In this document: in pieces, positions 8,079 to 16,200 of the stretch
Layout of the letters: the number at the start of each line of letters is the position of its first letter
Position numbering within the stretch: the stretch's first letter is position 1
Assembly: GCF_004216855.1 (NCBI RefSeq)
Contig: NZ_SGXT01000011.1
Span: 1 to 64,000 of the forward strand
DNA from: Microcella alkaliphila
Lineage (GTDB): Bacteria; Actinomycetota; Actinomycetes; Actinomycetales; Microbacteriaceae
DNA length: 64,000 nucleotides
Reading direction: 5' to 3'
Position numbers and translations under genes: made by a program
Notes under the pieces: model-generated
The model's input: only the letters and a program-made list of their open reading frames with translations
What the model was told of the DNA's origin: nothing
Databases searched by the model: none

Positions 8079-8495
8079 ATGACCGGACGCTTTCGCACCA
8101 TCGCCCCGCCCGACAGCACCTTCATCAACGACGCCGACCGGCAATTCATCGAAGCACTGGGCCCGGCCATACGCCGTCAACTGTGGCTGCGCTTCGACAC
8201 GCCCGGTGCCGCCACCAAAGGCGTGGTCATTCAGCTCGACCAGCTGCCCGCGGCCGCTCCGCCAGAAGCGGCAGCCAACCTGACGAATGTCATGGCGGCG
8301 CTCGTCGAGCAGGGCAACCACACGAGCGTGACACCCGTGCTCGAACGCCGCGGAGGGCCCCAGCCCACCGCGCGCGACCGGGAATGGATGCGCGCAGTCC
8401 GCGACGCGGCCGAACGCGTGGGACTCGACATTGGCCTCGTGCTCATCAGTCACAGCCGGGGAGTTCGCGCATACGCCCAGTATCCCGATGGTTAG
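8079..8495 (+). CDS. Small hypothetical protein
   Basis: The 138-residue protein begins MTGRFRTIAPPDSTFINDAD. It has no signal peptide, membrane segment or recognisable catalytic motif, and I do not recognise the family. The middle is alanine- and proline-rich; the C-terminal 40 residues look like a helix followed by a short beta region (LDIGLVLISHSRGVRAYAQY). The ATG choice is tentative because the frame is open much further upstream across the remnant region. Its stop overlaps the promoter of the first vapBC-like module. Confidence 0.5.
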   Translation: MTGRFRTIAPPDSTFINDADRQFIEALGPAIRRQLWLRFDTPGAATKGVVIQLDQLPAAAPPEAAANLTNVMAALVEQGNHTSVTPVLERRGGPQPTARDREWMRAVRDAAERVGLDIGLVLISHSRGVRAYAQYPDG

Positions 8496-8514
8496 TCCAC
8501 TAAACTTAGTCCGC
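8491..8514 (+). promoter_or_regulatory. Promoter/operator of vapBC-like module 1
   Basis: TTAGTCC occurs as a direct repeat at 8492-8498 and 8506-8512, with a TAGTnnACTA dyad over the first copy. TAAACT (8501-8506) is a good -10 hexamer eight bases before the ATG, so the transcript should be leaderless. Almost the same sequence precedes the second module at 12551-12574, so it is probably the autoregulatory site. Confidence 0.6.
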
Positions 8515-8748
8515 ATGAGGGTACAGGTGAACGTGCACGAGGCGAAGACGCGCATGTCTGAGCTGCTCGCGCGTGTCGAAGCGGGTGACGAGGTGATCAT
8601 CGCCCGCGCAGGCCACCCCGTCGCGACCCTCGTGGCCATCGCCGAGCCGACCGCACGCGAACTCGGGTTCGTCGAGGGCTTCACCCTGCCTGACTCATTC
8701 TTCGAACCGTTGCCCGACGACGAAGTTTCCGTGTGGGAGGGGGCGTGA
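8515..8748 (+). CDS. Phd/YefM-type antitoxin, module 1
   Basis: The 77-residue protein has the Phd/YefM DNA-binding N-terminus VNVHEAKTRMSELLARVEAG at residues 5-24, followed by EVIIARAGHPVATLV. The acidic, flexible C-terminus (FFEPLPDDEVSVWEGA) is the part expected to wrap the toxin. It should bind the upstream TTAGTCC repeats and neutralise the PIN-domain protein encoded next. The start is chosen because it aligns with the second module and sits directly after the -10 box. The stop codon overlaps the start of the toxin. Confidence 0.88.
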   Translation: MRVQVNVHEAKTRMSELLARVEAGDEVIIARAGHPVATLVAIAEPTARELGFVEGFTLPDSFFEPLPDDEVSVWEGA

Positions 8749-9143
8749 CCCGGGCGCTGCTGCTCGACACCCACGTCCTCCTGTGGGCGCTGACGCAGCC
8801 CGAGAAACTGACAGCTCGGGCTCGGTCGCTCCTCGCCGACCGGAAAGTCGATCTCGTCGTTTCAGCGGCCAGTGCGTGGGAGATCGCGACGAAACACCGC
8901 AGCGGAAAACTGCCGGGAGTCGAACACATCATGAGCGACTTCGAGCAACACGTCGATCGGCTGGGTGCGCAATCGCTCTCAACCTCCCCAGCTCACGCCC
9001 TCGCCGCCGGACAACTCGACTGGCACCACCGCGACCCCTTCGACCGCGTGCTCGCCGCTCAGGCCCAGCTCGAACAGCTGCCCCTCATGACGGCCGACCC
9101 CGTGTTCGCCAGCTGCAACGACCTCACGGTCATTCCTTCGTGA
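8745..9143 (+). CDS. VapC-family PIN-domain ribonuclease toxin, module 1
   Basis: This 132-residue PIN protein shows the expected acidic residues: Asp in LLLDTHVLLWAL near the N-terminus, Glu in SAASAWEIATKH, Asp in DPFDRVLAAQA and Asp in MTADPVFA. The pattern HHRDPFDR suits the Sll0205-like subgroup of PIN toxins paired with Phd-type antitoxins. It would be an Mg2+-dependent endoribonuclease when freed. The start is a GTG that overlaps the antitoxin stop (GTGA); an in-frame GTG four codons earlier is possible. Confidence 0.88.
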   Translation: MTRALLLDTHVLLWALTQPEKLTARARSLLADRKVDLVVSAASAWEIATKHRSGKLPGVEHIMSDFEQHVDRLGAQSLSTSPAHALAAGQLDWHHRDPFDRVLAAQAQLEQLPLMTADPVFASCNDLTVIPS

Positions 9144-9173
9144 TGTGGCGGGGGCACGGCAAAGGGCAGACTG

Positions 9174-9995
9174 ATGCCCATGCGTCGAAACGCCGCGCTC
9201 CGGCTGAACCCCGCCCTCACCGTGATGCTGAACGGGCTCGAAGACACCCCATACGGTGACGAGTTTCGGCAGAACGCGGTCACCCTGTCGACCGAGCTGC
9301 TGACACAGCCGCGGCCCGAGCCGCGCGCGGTGCTCGCGCCGTTCCTGTGGGTGCTTGAGCGCGCATCCGGAGCCGGTTTACCGCTCACCGCCGCCGGCTA
9401 CCTGAAGCCGGCCGACGCGCGCGAACTGGGCGCGCTGCTGCCGGCTATGCGCGAGTATCCGTGGAGCGGCGCCCGAGAAATCGACGCCCACCCGGTGCTC
9501 GCATTTCGCGAAAACCTGCGAGACGTCGGCCTGGTGCGCAGATACAAGGGAACCCTTCGGCTCACCCGCCGCGGGCGGGAATGTGCCGCCAACCCGGACC
9601 AGCTGTGGCGACACCTCGCTGACACGCTCATCGGTGACTGGGCGACCTTCGATGGGCAGGGCGCCGCCACGATCCTCGTGTACGCGGGCACCACGGAACG
9701 CACCGTGCGCATGACGCGCATCGCGCGCATCCTCGACGCCCACGGGTGGCGCACGGAGGGTGGTGGCACGCTCGACGATCGCAACGTGTACCCCGTCTGG
9801 AATCGACTCTGGAGCGTCCTGGCCGCCGTCGGCACACCCGACCGCGAGGCCCCCGACGATGAATTCCTGCCGCGGATACCGGGAAGCGCCGCGCGGGCCC
9901 TGATCAGAGACGCGTTGTTCGAGATTGTGACCGACGTCGAGGAGCCCGACACCGGTGTGGCTCTTAAGCGGGGCGGGTACCGGCCCATTAGATAG
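9174..9995 (+). CDS. Hypothetical protein with a pRiA4b ORF-3-like C-terminal region
   Basis: In this 273-residue soluble protein, residues about 68-150 (LPLTAAGYLKPADARELG, then RENLRDVGLVRRYKGTLRLT and RGRECAANPDQLWRHLA) resemble the C-terminal part of actinobacterial proteins annotated as plasmid pRiA4b ORF-3 family. The N-terminal ORF-3 domain itself is absent. The rest has no recognisable motif. An AAAGGG stretch seven bases before the ATG is a plausible ribosome-binding site. Function is unknown; the family is common on mobile DNA, in line with its place between two toxin-antitoxin modules. Confidence 0.6.
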   Translation: MPMRRNAALRLNPALTVMLNGLEDTPYGDEFRQNAVTLSTELLTQPRPEPRAVLAPFLWVLERASGAGLPLTAAGYLKPADARELGALLPAMREYPWSGAREIDAHPVLAFRENLRDVGLVRRYKGTLRLTRRGRECAANPDQLWRHLADTLIGDWATFDGQGAATILVYAGTTERTVRMTRIARILDAHGWRTEGGGTLDDRNVYPVWNRLWSVLAAVGTPDREAPDDEFLPRIPGSAARALIRDALFEIVTDVEEPDTGVALKRGGYRPIR

Positions 9996-10035
9996 GGACG
10001 CGGCAGTGTGGTGCAACCCGAACGGCGTGATGCAT

Positions 10036-10061
10036 TTAGCGTATGTTTTTCGCGACGCTAA
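10036..10061. promoter_or_regulatory. Inverted-repeat operator of hipBA
   Basis: TTAGCGT (10036-10042) and ACGCTAA (10055-10061) form a dyad with a 12-bp spacer, flanked by GCA and TGC. It lies 30-55 bp before the HTH gene, in an AT-richer stretch than its surroundings that also contains TATTAT (10075-10080). The placement fits autorepression by the HipB-like protein. Confidence 0.6.
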
Positions 10062-10090
10062 CGTGCTTAATGTGTATTATTGGAGACATT

Positions 10091-10399
10091 ATGGCGAATG
10101 TACGACGTCCCACACCGTTCGCTGTTCAGTCGGCGGCGGCTCAAATCGGTGCGCACGTGGCGACGTGGCGAAAGATGCAGCGTCTGACCGCTCAACAGGT
10201 CGCTGAACGCGCCGGTGTGTCGCGCTCCAGCCTCTCGAAGGTGGAAAACGGAGACCCCAGCGTCGGGTTCGAGACGATTCTGCGCATCAGCCGGGCACTC
10301 GGCATTCTGCAGCAGTGGGAAGACGCACTCGACCCACTCGCGACCGATCTCGGGCGTGCCCGCGCCGAAGAACGCCTGCCGAAACGCGTTCGCTCATGA
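10091..10399 (+). CDS. HipB-like XRE-family antitoxin/repressor
   Basis: The 102-residue protein has a lambda-repressor-type helix-turn-helix at residues 20-75: WRKMQRLTAQQVAERAGVSR, then SSLSKVENGDPSVGFETILR. It should bind the inverted repeat upstream and hold the HipA kinase inactive. The ATG at 10091 is chosen because GGAGA lies a few bases upstream and because this gives the normal HipB size. An upstream in-frame ATG at 10043 would start inside the operator. Its stop overlaps the hipA start (ATGA). Confidence 0.85.
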   Translation: MANVRRPTPFAVQSAAAQIGAHVATWRKMQRLTAQQVAERAGVSRSSLSKVENGDPSVGFETILRISRALGILQQWEDALDPLATDLGRARAEERLPKRVRS

Positions 10400-11631
10400 C
10401 AACGATCACCGCCCATCTTGAGCTCGACCCCGGCGAGAAGCCCGTTGACGTTGCGACTCTGTACTCACAGGTCAGACGTCGTGCGGTCTCCTCGAGCCTG
10501 CGCTATACCGATGCGTACGTAGCAAACCCGCGCGCGTACGCCCTTGAACCGTCGCTTCCGGTGACTGGTACCACCCAACCTCTCGACTCGGTATTGCCCC
10601 GCAGTTGGGCCGACGCCGCTCCCGACCGCTGGGGCAGAACCCTCATCGAACGGCAGTGGAGGGCACACGCGGGCGGAGCAGGCCACCACGGGCGCGACGA
10701 CCGAGACTATCTGTTGGCTGTCTCTGACCTCACCAGGCAAGGAGCCCTGCGATTCCGTCGCGCCGATTCGACCGCATTTCTCGCCGACGCCCCCATCGTG
10801 CCTCCGCTCATCGAGCTACCGCGCCTGCTGCGCGCATCCGATGCGGTCGTCAGAGACAGCGATGACCTCGCCGCTGTCAAAGAACTGCTGGATGCGGGTA
10901 CCGGCTCTCTGGGCGGCGCGCGACCGAAAGCATCCGTACGCGACGGAACCGACCTCTACATCGCCAAGTTCCCGAAGCCCGACGAAGACCGAGACGTCAT
11001 GCTCTGGGAATCGATCGCGCTCACCCTCGCCGAGCGGTGCGGGGTAGTCGTACCCGCCAGGAGACTGCTGCCCGTAGGCGGACGCCACGTGCTCGCAATC
11101 AAACGATTCGACCGATCAGGTGCGCGCCGCATCGGCTACATCAGCGCCCTCACCCTCACTCGTGGTCGCGACGGCGAACTTGGTGACTACCTGACGATCA
11201 CCGATGAATTGGCAGCGCACGGGGAGCGCGTGGCACTCGATCTCGAACAACTCTGGCTGCGCATCGCCGTCGGGGTCGCCCTGCACAACACCGACGACCA
11301 CCTGCGCAACCACGGATTCCTCCGCGGTCGCACAGGGTGGAGCCTCGCCCCCGCCTTCGACATTAACCCCGAACCCGACACTGCGCAGCGGCATGCGACG
11401 GCCCTGGGCGGACGTGACACAACGCTGGGGATGGCGACCGAACTCATCGCACTAGCGCGTAGCTTCGGTCTGTCTGAACCTGTGGCCCGCGAGCGGTGCC
11501 GTCGCGTTGCCGGCGCCATCTCCGACTGGCGCGCGGTCGCCGGGGCGACGGGTGCAGCATCCGGGGAAGTCGAGCGAATGAGCGACGCGATCGACAGCGG
11601 GGTTGCCGCGCTCCGCCAGGCTGCGCAGTAA
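10396..11631 (+). CDS. HipA-like serine/threonine kinase toxin
   Basis: At 411 residues this is near normal HipA length. Seen in order are the N-terminal Couple_hipA-type segment (residues 1-110), the nucleotide-binding loop GGARPKASV near 174-182, IAKFPK with the ATP-contacting Lys, the catalytic loop HNTDDHLRNHGFL near 297-309 with Asp and Asn, and FDIN near 325-328 as the metal-binding DFG equivalent. Family members phosphorylate aminoacyl-tRNA synthetases (GltX in E. coli) and cause growth arrest. All key residues appear intact. The gene overlaps the HipB-like gene by four bases and is followed within 10 bp by the convergent unknown gene. Confidence 0.88.
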   Translation: MTTITAHLELDPGEKPVDVATLYSQVRRRAVSSSLRYTDAYVANPRAYALEPSLPVTGTTQPLDSVLPRSWADAAPDRWGRTLIERQWRAHAGGAGHHGRDDRDYLLAVSDLTRQGALRFRRADSTAFLADAPIVPPLIELPRLLRASDAVVRDSDDLAAVKELLDAGTGSLGGARPKASVRDGTDLYIAKFPKPDEDRDVMLWESIALTLAERCGVVVPARRLLPVGGRHVLAIKRFDRSGARRIGYISALTLTRGRDGELGDYLTITDELAAHGERVALDLEQLWLRIAVGVALHNTDDHLRNHGFLRGRTGWSLAPAFDINPEPDTAQRHATALGGRDTTLGMATELIALARSFGLSEPVARERCRRVAGAISDWRAVAGATGAASGEVERMSDAIDSGVAALRQAAQ

Positions 11632-11639
11632 GCATCCCG

Positions 11640-12239
11640 TCAGCGTTCCCCGCGGCGCTCGACGCGGTTCATGAACGCGAGCACCTCATCGAACAGGTTC
11701 GGCTTGCGTGACCCGTGGTGGCCGAACCGGCGCCAGTCGTCGCCCCACAGGTAGATCGTGCCGCTCGCGTGGCGGCGCACCGCCGGATGCTCGGGGCCGT
11801 GCCCCGACGCCTCGCGCGCCGCCGCCACCCGCGTCACCGCCTCGCGGATCGCCCGGTACGTCTCATGGTCGATGCCGACGCGGTCGAACGAGAACGCGAC
11901 CGCGTGCCAGTCGCGGAAGATAACCGGTTTGCCGGCGGCCGGGCCGCCGCGCACCAAACTCATCGCGAAAACGCTGGCCGCGCGCGGGGGAGCGGTGAGC
12001 AGCACCTCGCTCCATGCGAGCTGGCGCCAGAGCGACAGGCCCGCCCACCACACCGCGACCCGGTCAGCGGCGAGCCGTTGCTCGGGAGTGTGTCCGGCGG
12101 ACCGGTCGACCGCGATGAGATCGACGAAGGGCTCGTGAAGCGCGAGTCGCTCGGCGAGCCCGGGCGGCAGGCCTGACGCGGCAGGAGCGTCGGGTTCGGG
12201 CGGGGCGGCAGGGGCGTCGAAGTAGGCGTCGTTGGGCAT
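11640..12239 (-). CDS. Hypothetical protein (intact paralogue of the remnant at 7.8-8.0 kb)
   Basis: The 199-residue soluble protein has an Ala/Pro-rich N-terminus (about 35 residues) and no signal or membrane segment. The conserved-looking core is LSLWRQLAWSEVLL near residues 75-88, then IFRDWHAVAFSFDRVGIDHE and a His/Arg-rich C-terminus with GTIYLWGDDWRRFGHHG. I do not recognise the family. The ATG has GGAGG six bases upstream. The gene is convergent with hipA, and its 5' leader contains a notable hairpin. A decayed copy lies beside the first vapBC-like module. Confidence 0.6.
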   Translation of the reverse strand: MPNDAYFDAPAAPPEPDAPAASGLPPGLAERLALHEPFVDLIAVDRSAGHTPEQRLAADRVAVWWAGLSLWRQLAWSEVLLTAPPRAASVFAMSLVRGGPAAGKPVIFRDWHAVAFSFDRVGIDHETYRAIREAVTRVAAAREASGHGPEHPAVRRHASGTIYLWGDDWRRFGHHGSRKPNLFDEVLAFMNRVERRGER

Positions 12240-12260
12240 GGTGAACCTCCGTGTCGTGCA

Positions 12261-12281
12261 GATGGAGGTCGTGCCTCCATC
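12261..12281 (-). promoter_or_regulatory. Leader hairpin that competes with the ribosome-binding site
   Basis: In the mRNA of the gene at 11640-12239, GATGGAGG and CCTCCATC form an 8-bp stem with a 5-base loop about 22 bases before the ATG. The descending arm GACCTCC can instead pair with the ribosome-binding region GGAGGTT just downstream. The two pairings exclude each other, which could switch translation. The remaining gene-free stretch 12282-12550 shows no gene or clear site. Confidence 0.35.
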
Positions 12282-12550
12282 GACGTGACCGGCCCGGGCG
12301 GGTCGGTCGGTTCTTCCCCTGGGGCACCCCGGTCGATGGACGGGGTTGCCGGGCAGCCGGCCAGGTACCGACAGCTGCCACTCGTGAACCAACAACGAGC
12401 CTTGCAGAGACCGCCGACATTCGCAGCGCTGGCGACGTCTGCTCTTCACAGGGCGATCCATCCCGGCGCGCTCACGGTTCTCGGCCTTGGGCCCGCCTAG
12501 CGTCTGGGCGATTGCGTCACTGTGGGGGCATGGTCGAGCCACATCGCAGA

Positions 12551-12574
12551 GTTAGTCCACTACACTTAGCCCGC
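12551..12574 (+). promoter_or_regulatory. Promoter/operator of vapBC-like module 2
   Basis: This is near-identical to the site at 8491-8514: TTAGTCC followed by CACTACACTTAG. The -10 hexamer TACACT (12561-12566) is eight bases before the ATG, predicting a leaderless transcript. The second TTAGTCC has become TTAGCCC. Confidence 0.6.
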
Positions 12575-12808
12575 ATGAGGCTGCAGGTGAATGTGCACGA
12601 GGCGAAGACCCGAATGTCAGAGCCTCTTGCCCGCGTTGAGGCAGGTGACGAGGTGGTAATCGCGCGCGCCGGCCACCCTGTCGCAACCCTCGTGCCGATT
12701 GCCGTGCCCGCAGAGCGCTCTCTGGGCTTTGTCGAGGGATTCCAGGCGCCCGAATCGTTCTTCGATCCGCTGCCCGACGATGAACTAGCTGCGTGGGACG
12801 GCCGGTGA
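12575..12808 (+). CDS. Phd/YefM-type antitoxin, module 2
   Basis: This 77-residue paralogue of the antitoxin at 8515 is identical at 60 of 77 positions by my count. The DNA-binding N-terminus VNVHEAKTRMSE is kept, but residue 17 is Pro where module 1 has Leu (MSEPLARVEAG), in the first helix of the fold. That could weaken DNA binding or dimerisation. The toxin-binding C-terminus (FFDPLPDDELAAWDGR) differs only conservatively at most positions, so cross-neutralisation of the two toxins is possible. Its stop shares bases with the toxin ATG (TGATG). Confidence 0.87.
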   Translation: MRLQVNVHEAKTRMSEPLARVEAGDEVVIARAGHPVATLVPIAVPAERSLGFVEGFQAPESFFDPLPDDELAAWDGR

Positions 12809-13203
12809 TGTCGGCCGCGTTGCTCGACACTCATGTGCTGCTGTGGGCACTTGCCGAGCCCGAAAAGCTGTCCGCTCAGTCGCGGGCGCTCCTGTCGGAC
12901 CGCCACGTCGACCTGTGGGTGTCAGCGGCCAGCGCGTGGGAAATCGCCACCAAGCACCGCATCGGGAAACTACCGGGGGCAGCTCGCATCGTCGCTGACT
13001 TCGATGAACACCTCGAACAGCTCGGGGCTCACCCGCTGTCGGTCACGACAGCGCACGCTCTGCGCTCCGGTTCCGCGCAGTGGGATCATCGAGACCCATT
13101 CGACCGGGTGCTCGCCGCGCAGGCAGAACTCGAGAGGCTGCCCTTTATGACCGCTGACCCGGTCTTCGCGAGCCGACCCGAGAACACGGTGGTCCCCGCC
13201 TGA
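12808..13203 (+). CDS. VapC-family PIN-domain ribonuclease toxin, module 2
   Basis: This 131-residue paralogue of the toxin at 8745 retains the PIN acidic residues in LLDTHVLLWAL, SAASAWEIATKH, HRDPFDRVLAAQ and MTADPVFAS. It differs mainly in the central helices (for example GAARIVADFDEHLEQLG) and in the last ten residues. The ATG overlaps the antitoxin stop. It ends 31 bp before the RecB-like nuclease/helicase gene. It should be an Mg2+-dependent RNase; RNA specificity cannot be read from the sequence. Confidence 0.87.
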   Translation: MSAALLDTHVLLWALAEPEKLSAQSRALLSDRHVDLWVSAASAWEIATKHRIGKLPGAARIVADFDEHLEQLGAHPLSVTTAHALRSGSAQWDHRDPFDRVLAAQAELERLPFMTADPVFASRPENTVVPA

Positions 13204-13234
13204 GTATGTCGGTGCTCGCCGATAGCGTTGCCGC

Positions 13235-16200
13235 ATGTACCTGATCGATCGCGCCGACGGCTCTCGGCTGCTCGTCACCTCCGCGAGCGACCTGAAGACG
13301 GCCGCCGAGTGCGAGTTCGGCTTCGCGCGCCGCGTCGACGCGCTACTCGGCCGCATCGAGGCTCTCGACGAGCCGCTCGACGCGATGAACGAGCGCACCA
13401 TCCTTCTGGGGTACGCGCACGAGGCGCGGCTGATCGAGCAGCACCGGGCACACGGATCACTCGTCGAAATCGACCGGCCCGCCCGCGGCATCGATGGGAT
13501 GCTCGCGGCCCAGCAGGCGACCCTCGACGCGTTGCATGCCCGCACCGACATGGTCGTGCAGGCAACGTTCTTCGACCCCGAACACGGCCCCGACGTGGCG
13601 CCCGGCGTCGGCCTGGGCTTCGTCGGCTACGCCGACTTTCTCGAACACCGCGGCGACGGGGTTTACCGGGTGCTCGACTCGAAGCTTGCCCGCCGTGCCA
13701 AAGTCACCGCGCTCATGCAACTGGCGGCATACGCGGACCAGCTCGAGCGGCTCGCAATTCCCGTCGACAGCGAAACAGGGCTGATCCTCGGCAACGACGA
13801 GCTGAGCATCCACCGCCTCGCCGACATCGCGCCCGTGCACCGCCGCCAACGCGAACGGATGCACGCCCTCCTCCGCGACCGCGCTCGCGCCGCCGACGTG
13901 GTCGCCTGGCGCGCCCCCGGCCTGAGCCACTGCGGCAAGTGCGTGTGGTGCGCCGACAGCATCGCCAGCCACGACGACGTGTGGCAGACCTACGGGCTGC
14001 GCGGCGGCCAATGGCAGAAGCTCGGCGACGCCGGGATCACCACCATGACCCACCTCGTCGACAGCGCCGGTGCCGTCGCGGGCATCCCGCAGCGCACCCT
14101 CGACGGCCTGCGCGCGCAAGCCGCCCTGCAGTTGCGCGCCGACGCCGGCGACCGCGTGCCGCCCGTCGAACTGATCGACGCCTCCGCCCTCGACGCCCTG
14201 CCCGCCCCGAGCCCCGGCGACCTGTACTTCGACTTCGAAGGCGACCCGCTGTACACCGAAGACGGCACCGGCTGGTGGGGCATCGACTACCTGTTCGGCG
14301 TTATCGACCGCGACGACGCCTTCACCGCCTACTGGGCGCACACCTTCGCCGACGAACGTGCCGCGCTCATCGCCTTCCTCGACGACGTCGACCGACGGCT
14401 CGCCGAGCACCCCGACCTGCACATCTACCACTACGCGCCCTACGAGAAGACGCACCTGCGCCTGCTCGCCGCGCGCCACGGCGTAGGCGAAGACACCGTC
14501 GACCGGCTGCTGCGCGACGGCGTGCTCATCGATCTCTATGCCGTCGTCAAGCGCGCGCTGCGCATCGGCAGCACCAGCTACTCGATCAAGAAATTCGAAC
14601 CTCTGTACTGGCCCGAATCGCGGCTCGGCTCCGCCGTCACCGCCGGCGACGACTCCGTCGGCGAGTACGTGCGCGCCCGCGAGCTGCGGATCGGCGGCCA
14701 GACGGCCGACGCGCAACAGATCCTCGACGACATTGCCGACTACAACCGCATCGACTGCGTCAGCACCCGCAAACTCGACCAGTGGCTGCGCGCATACCCG
14801 CGCGGGCGCGGCGATGATAGCGGGGGAGCAGACGGCGACAGCGCGGGCGACGGCGACGAGGGGGCGGGCGCCGACCCCGACGCGGCCGACCTAGATGCGG
14901 CCAACGCCGATGCGCCGGGAGCGGTCGACGACCGCATCATCGAGACCTCGCCCCTGCACGACGACCTCACCCGCCTCGCCGCGAACCCCGACGGCAGCCC
15001 CGCGCTCGAACCCGATCGCACCGCCGAACAGCGGCTCTACGCCTACGCGGCCGCCGCCATCGACTACCACCGACGCGAACACAAAACCTACTGGTGGGCC
15101 CACTTCGACCGACTCTCCAGCTCTCTAGACGAGTGGGCCGACACCCGAGACGTCTTCGTCGTCGACCCCGACCAGCCCGTCACCCAAACCGACTGGGGCA
15201 TGACCGGCCGGCAACGCCTGCCCCGCCGCCAACTGCGGCTGCACGGGCAGTGGGCGCCCGGAAGCCGGCCCACCATCGGCGGCCGCAGCGGACCGTTCGC
15301 CGTGTACGAGCATCCCGCGCCGCTGCCCCTCAACCCCCGCGACCCGCTGAGTCGGCCCGCCCGCTCAATCAGCGTCGACGCCGCCGGAGACGACTGGGTC
15401 GCCCTCACCGAAACCCTCGCCACCGACCCGCGCACCGGCGAGCCCGTCAACGAGTACGGCGACCTGCCCGCCGCCCTCACGCCCGCCCCGCCTCCCGACC
15501 CCGGCAAACAGGTCGACGCGATCCACGAGTGGGGTGCGCGCCTCGTCACCGCCCACCCCGAGCTGCCGCGCGACGCCGTCGTCGACCTCCTGCTGCGCCG
15601 GCCACCGCGCACACGCGGCAACGTAGGGCTCGCCGCCGTTACGGCCGACGAGCACGGTGAACCCGACCGCATCCGCGTCGTTACCGACAGCCTGCTCGCC
15701 CTCGACCACAGCTACCTCGCCGTGCAAGGCCCGCCCGGCACCGGCAAGACCTACCTCGGCTCGCGCGTCATCGCCCGCCTCGTCGCCGACCACGGCTGGC
15801 GCGTCGGCGTCGTCGCCCAAGGGCACGCCACCGTCGAACACGTGCTCGACGCCGTCGTCAGCGCCGGGCTCGACGGGGCGCACGTCGCCAAAGCCCCGAA
15901 GACGGGGGCCGACCCCGCGCAGTACGCCACCGCCGAGTGGACCGTACTCGGCCGCGCCGACCAGCTCGCCGCGTGGACCGCCGAACAGCCGCGCGGCTAC
16001 GTCATCGGCGGCACCGCGTGGGACTTCGCCAACCCCAGCCGAGTCGGCCGCGACAGCCTCGACCTGCTCGTCATCGACGAAGCCGGCCAATACGCGCTCG
16101 CCGCCACCATCGCCGCGAGCGTCAGCGCCCGCAACCTCCTCCTGCTCGGCGACCCGCAGCAGCTGCCGCAGGTGAGCCAGGGCACCCACCCCGAACCCAT

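Noticed and set aside
7835-8170. Functional minus-strand gene of 111 residues
   Set aside because: Only a short segment resembles the paralogue at 11640-12239; the rest overlaps the plus-strand gene start and reads as shadow sequence, so I treat it as a remnant.
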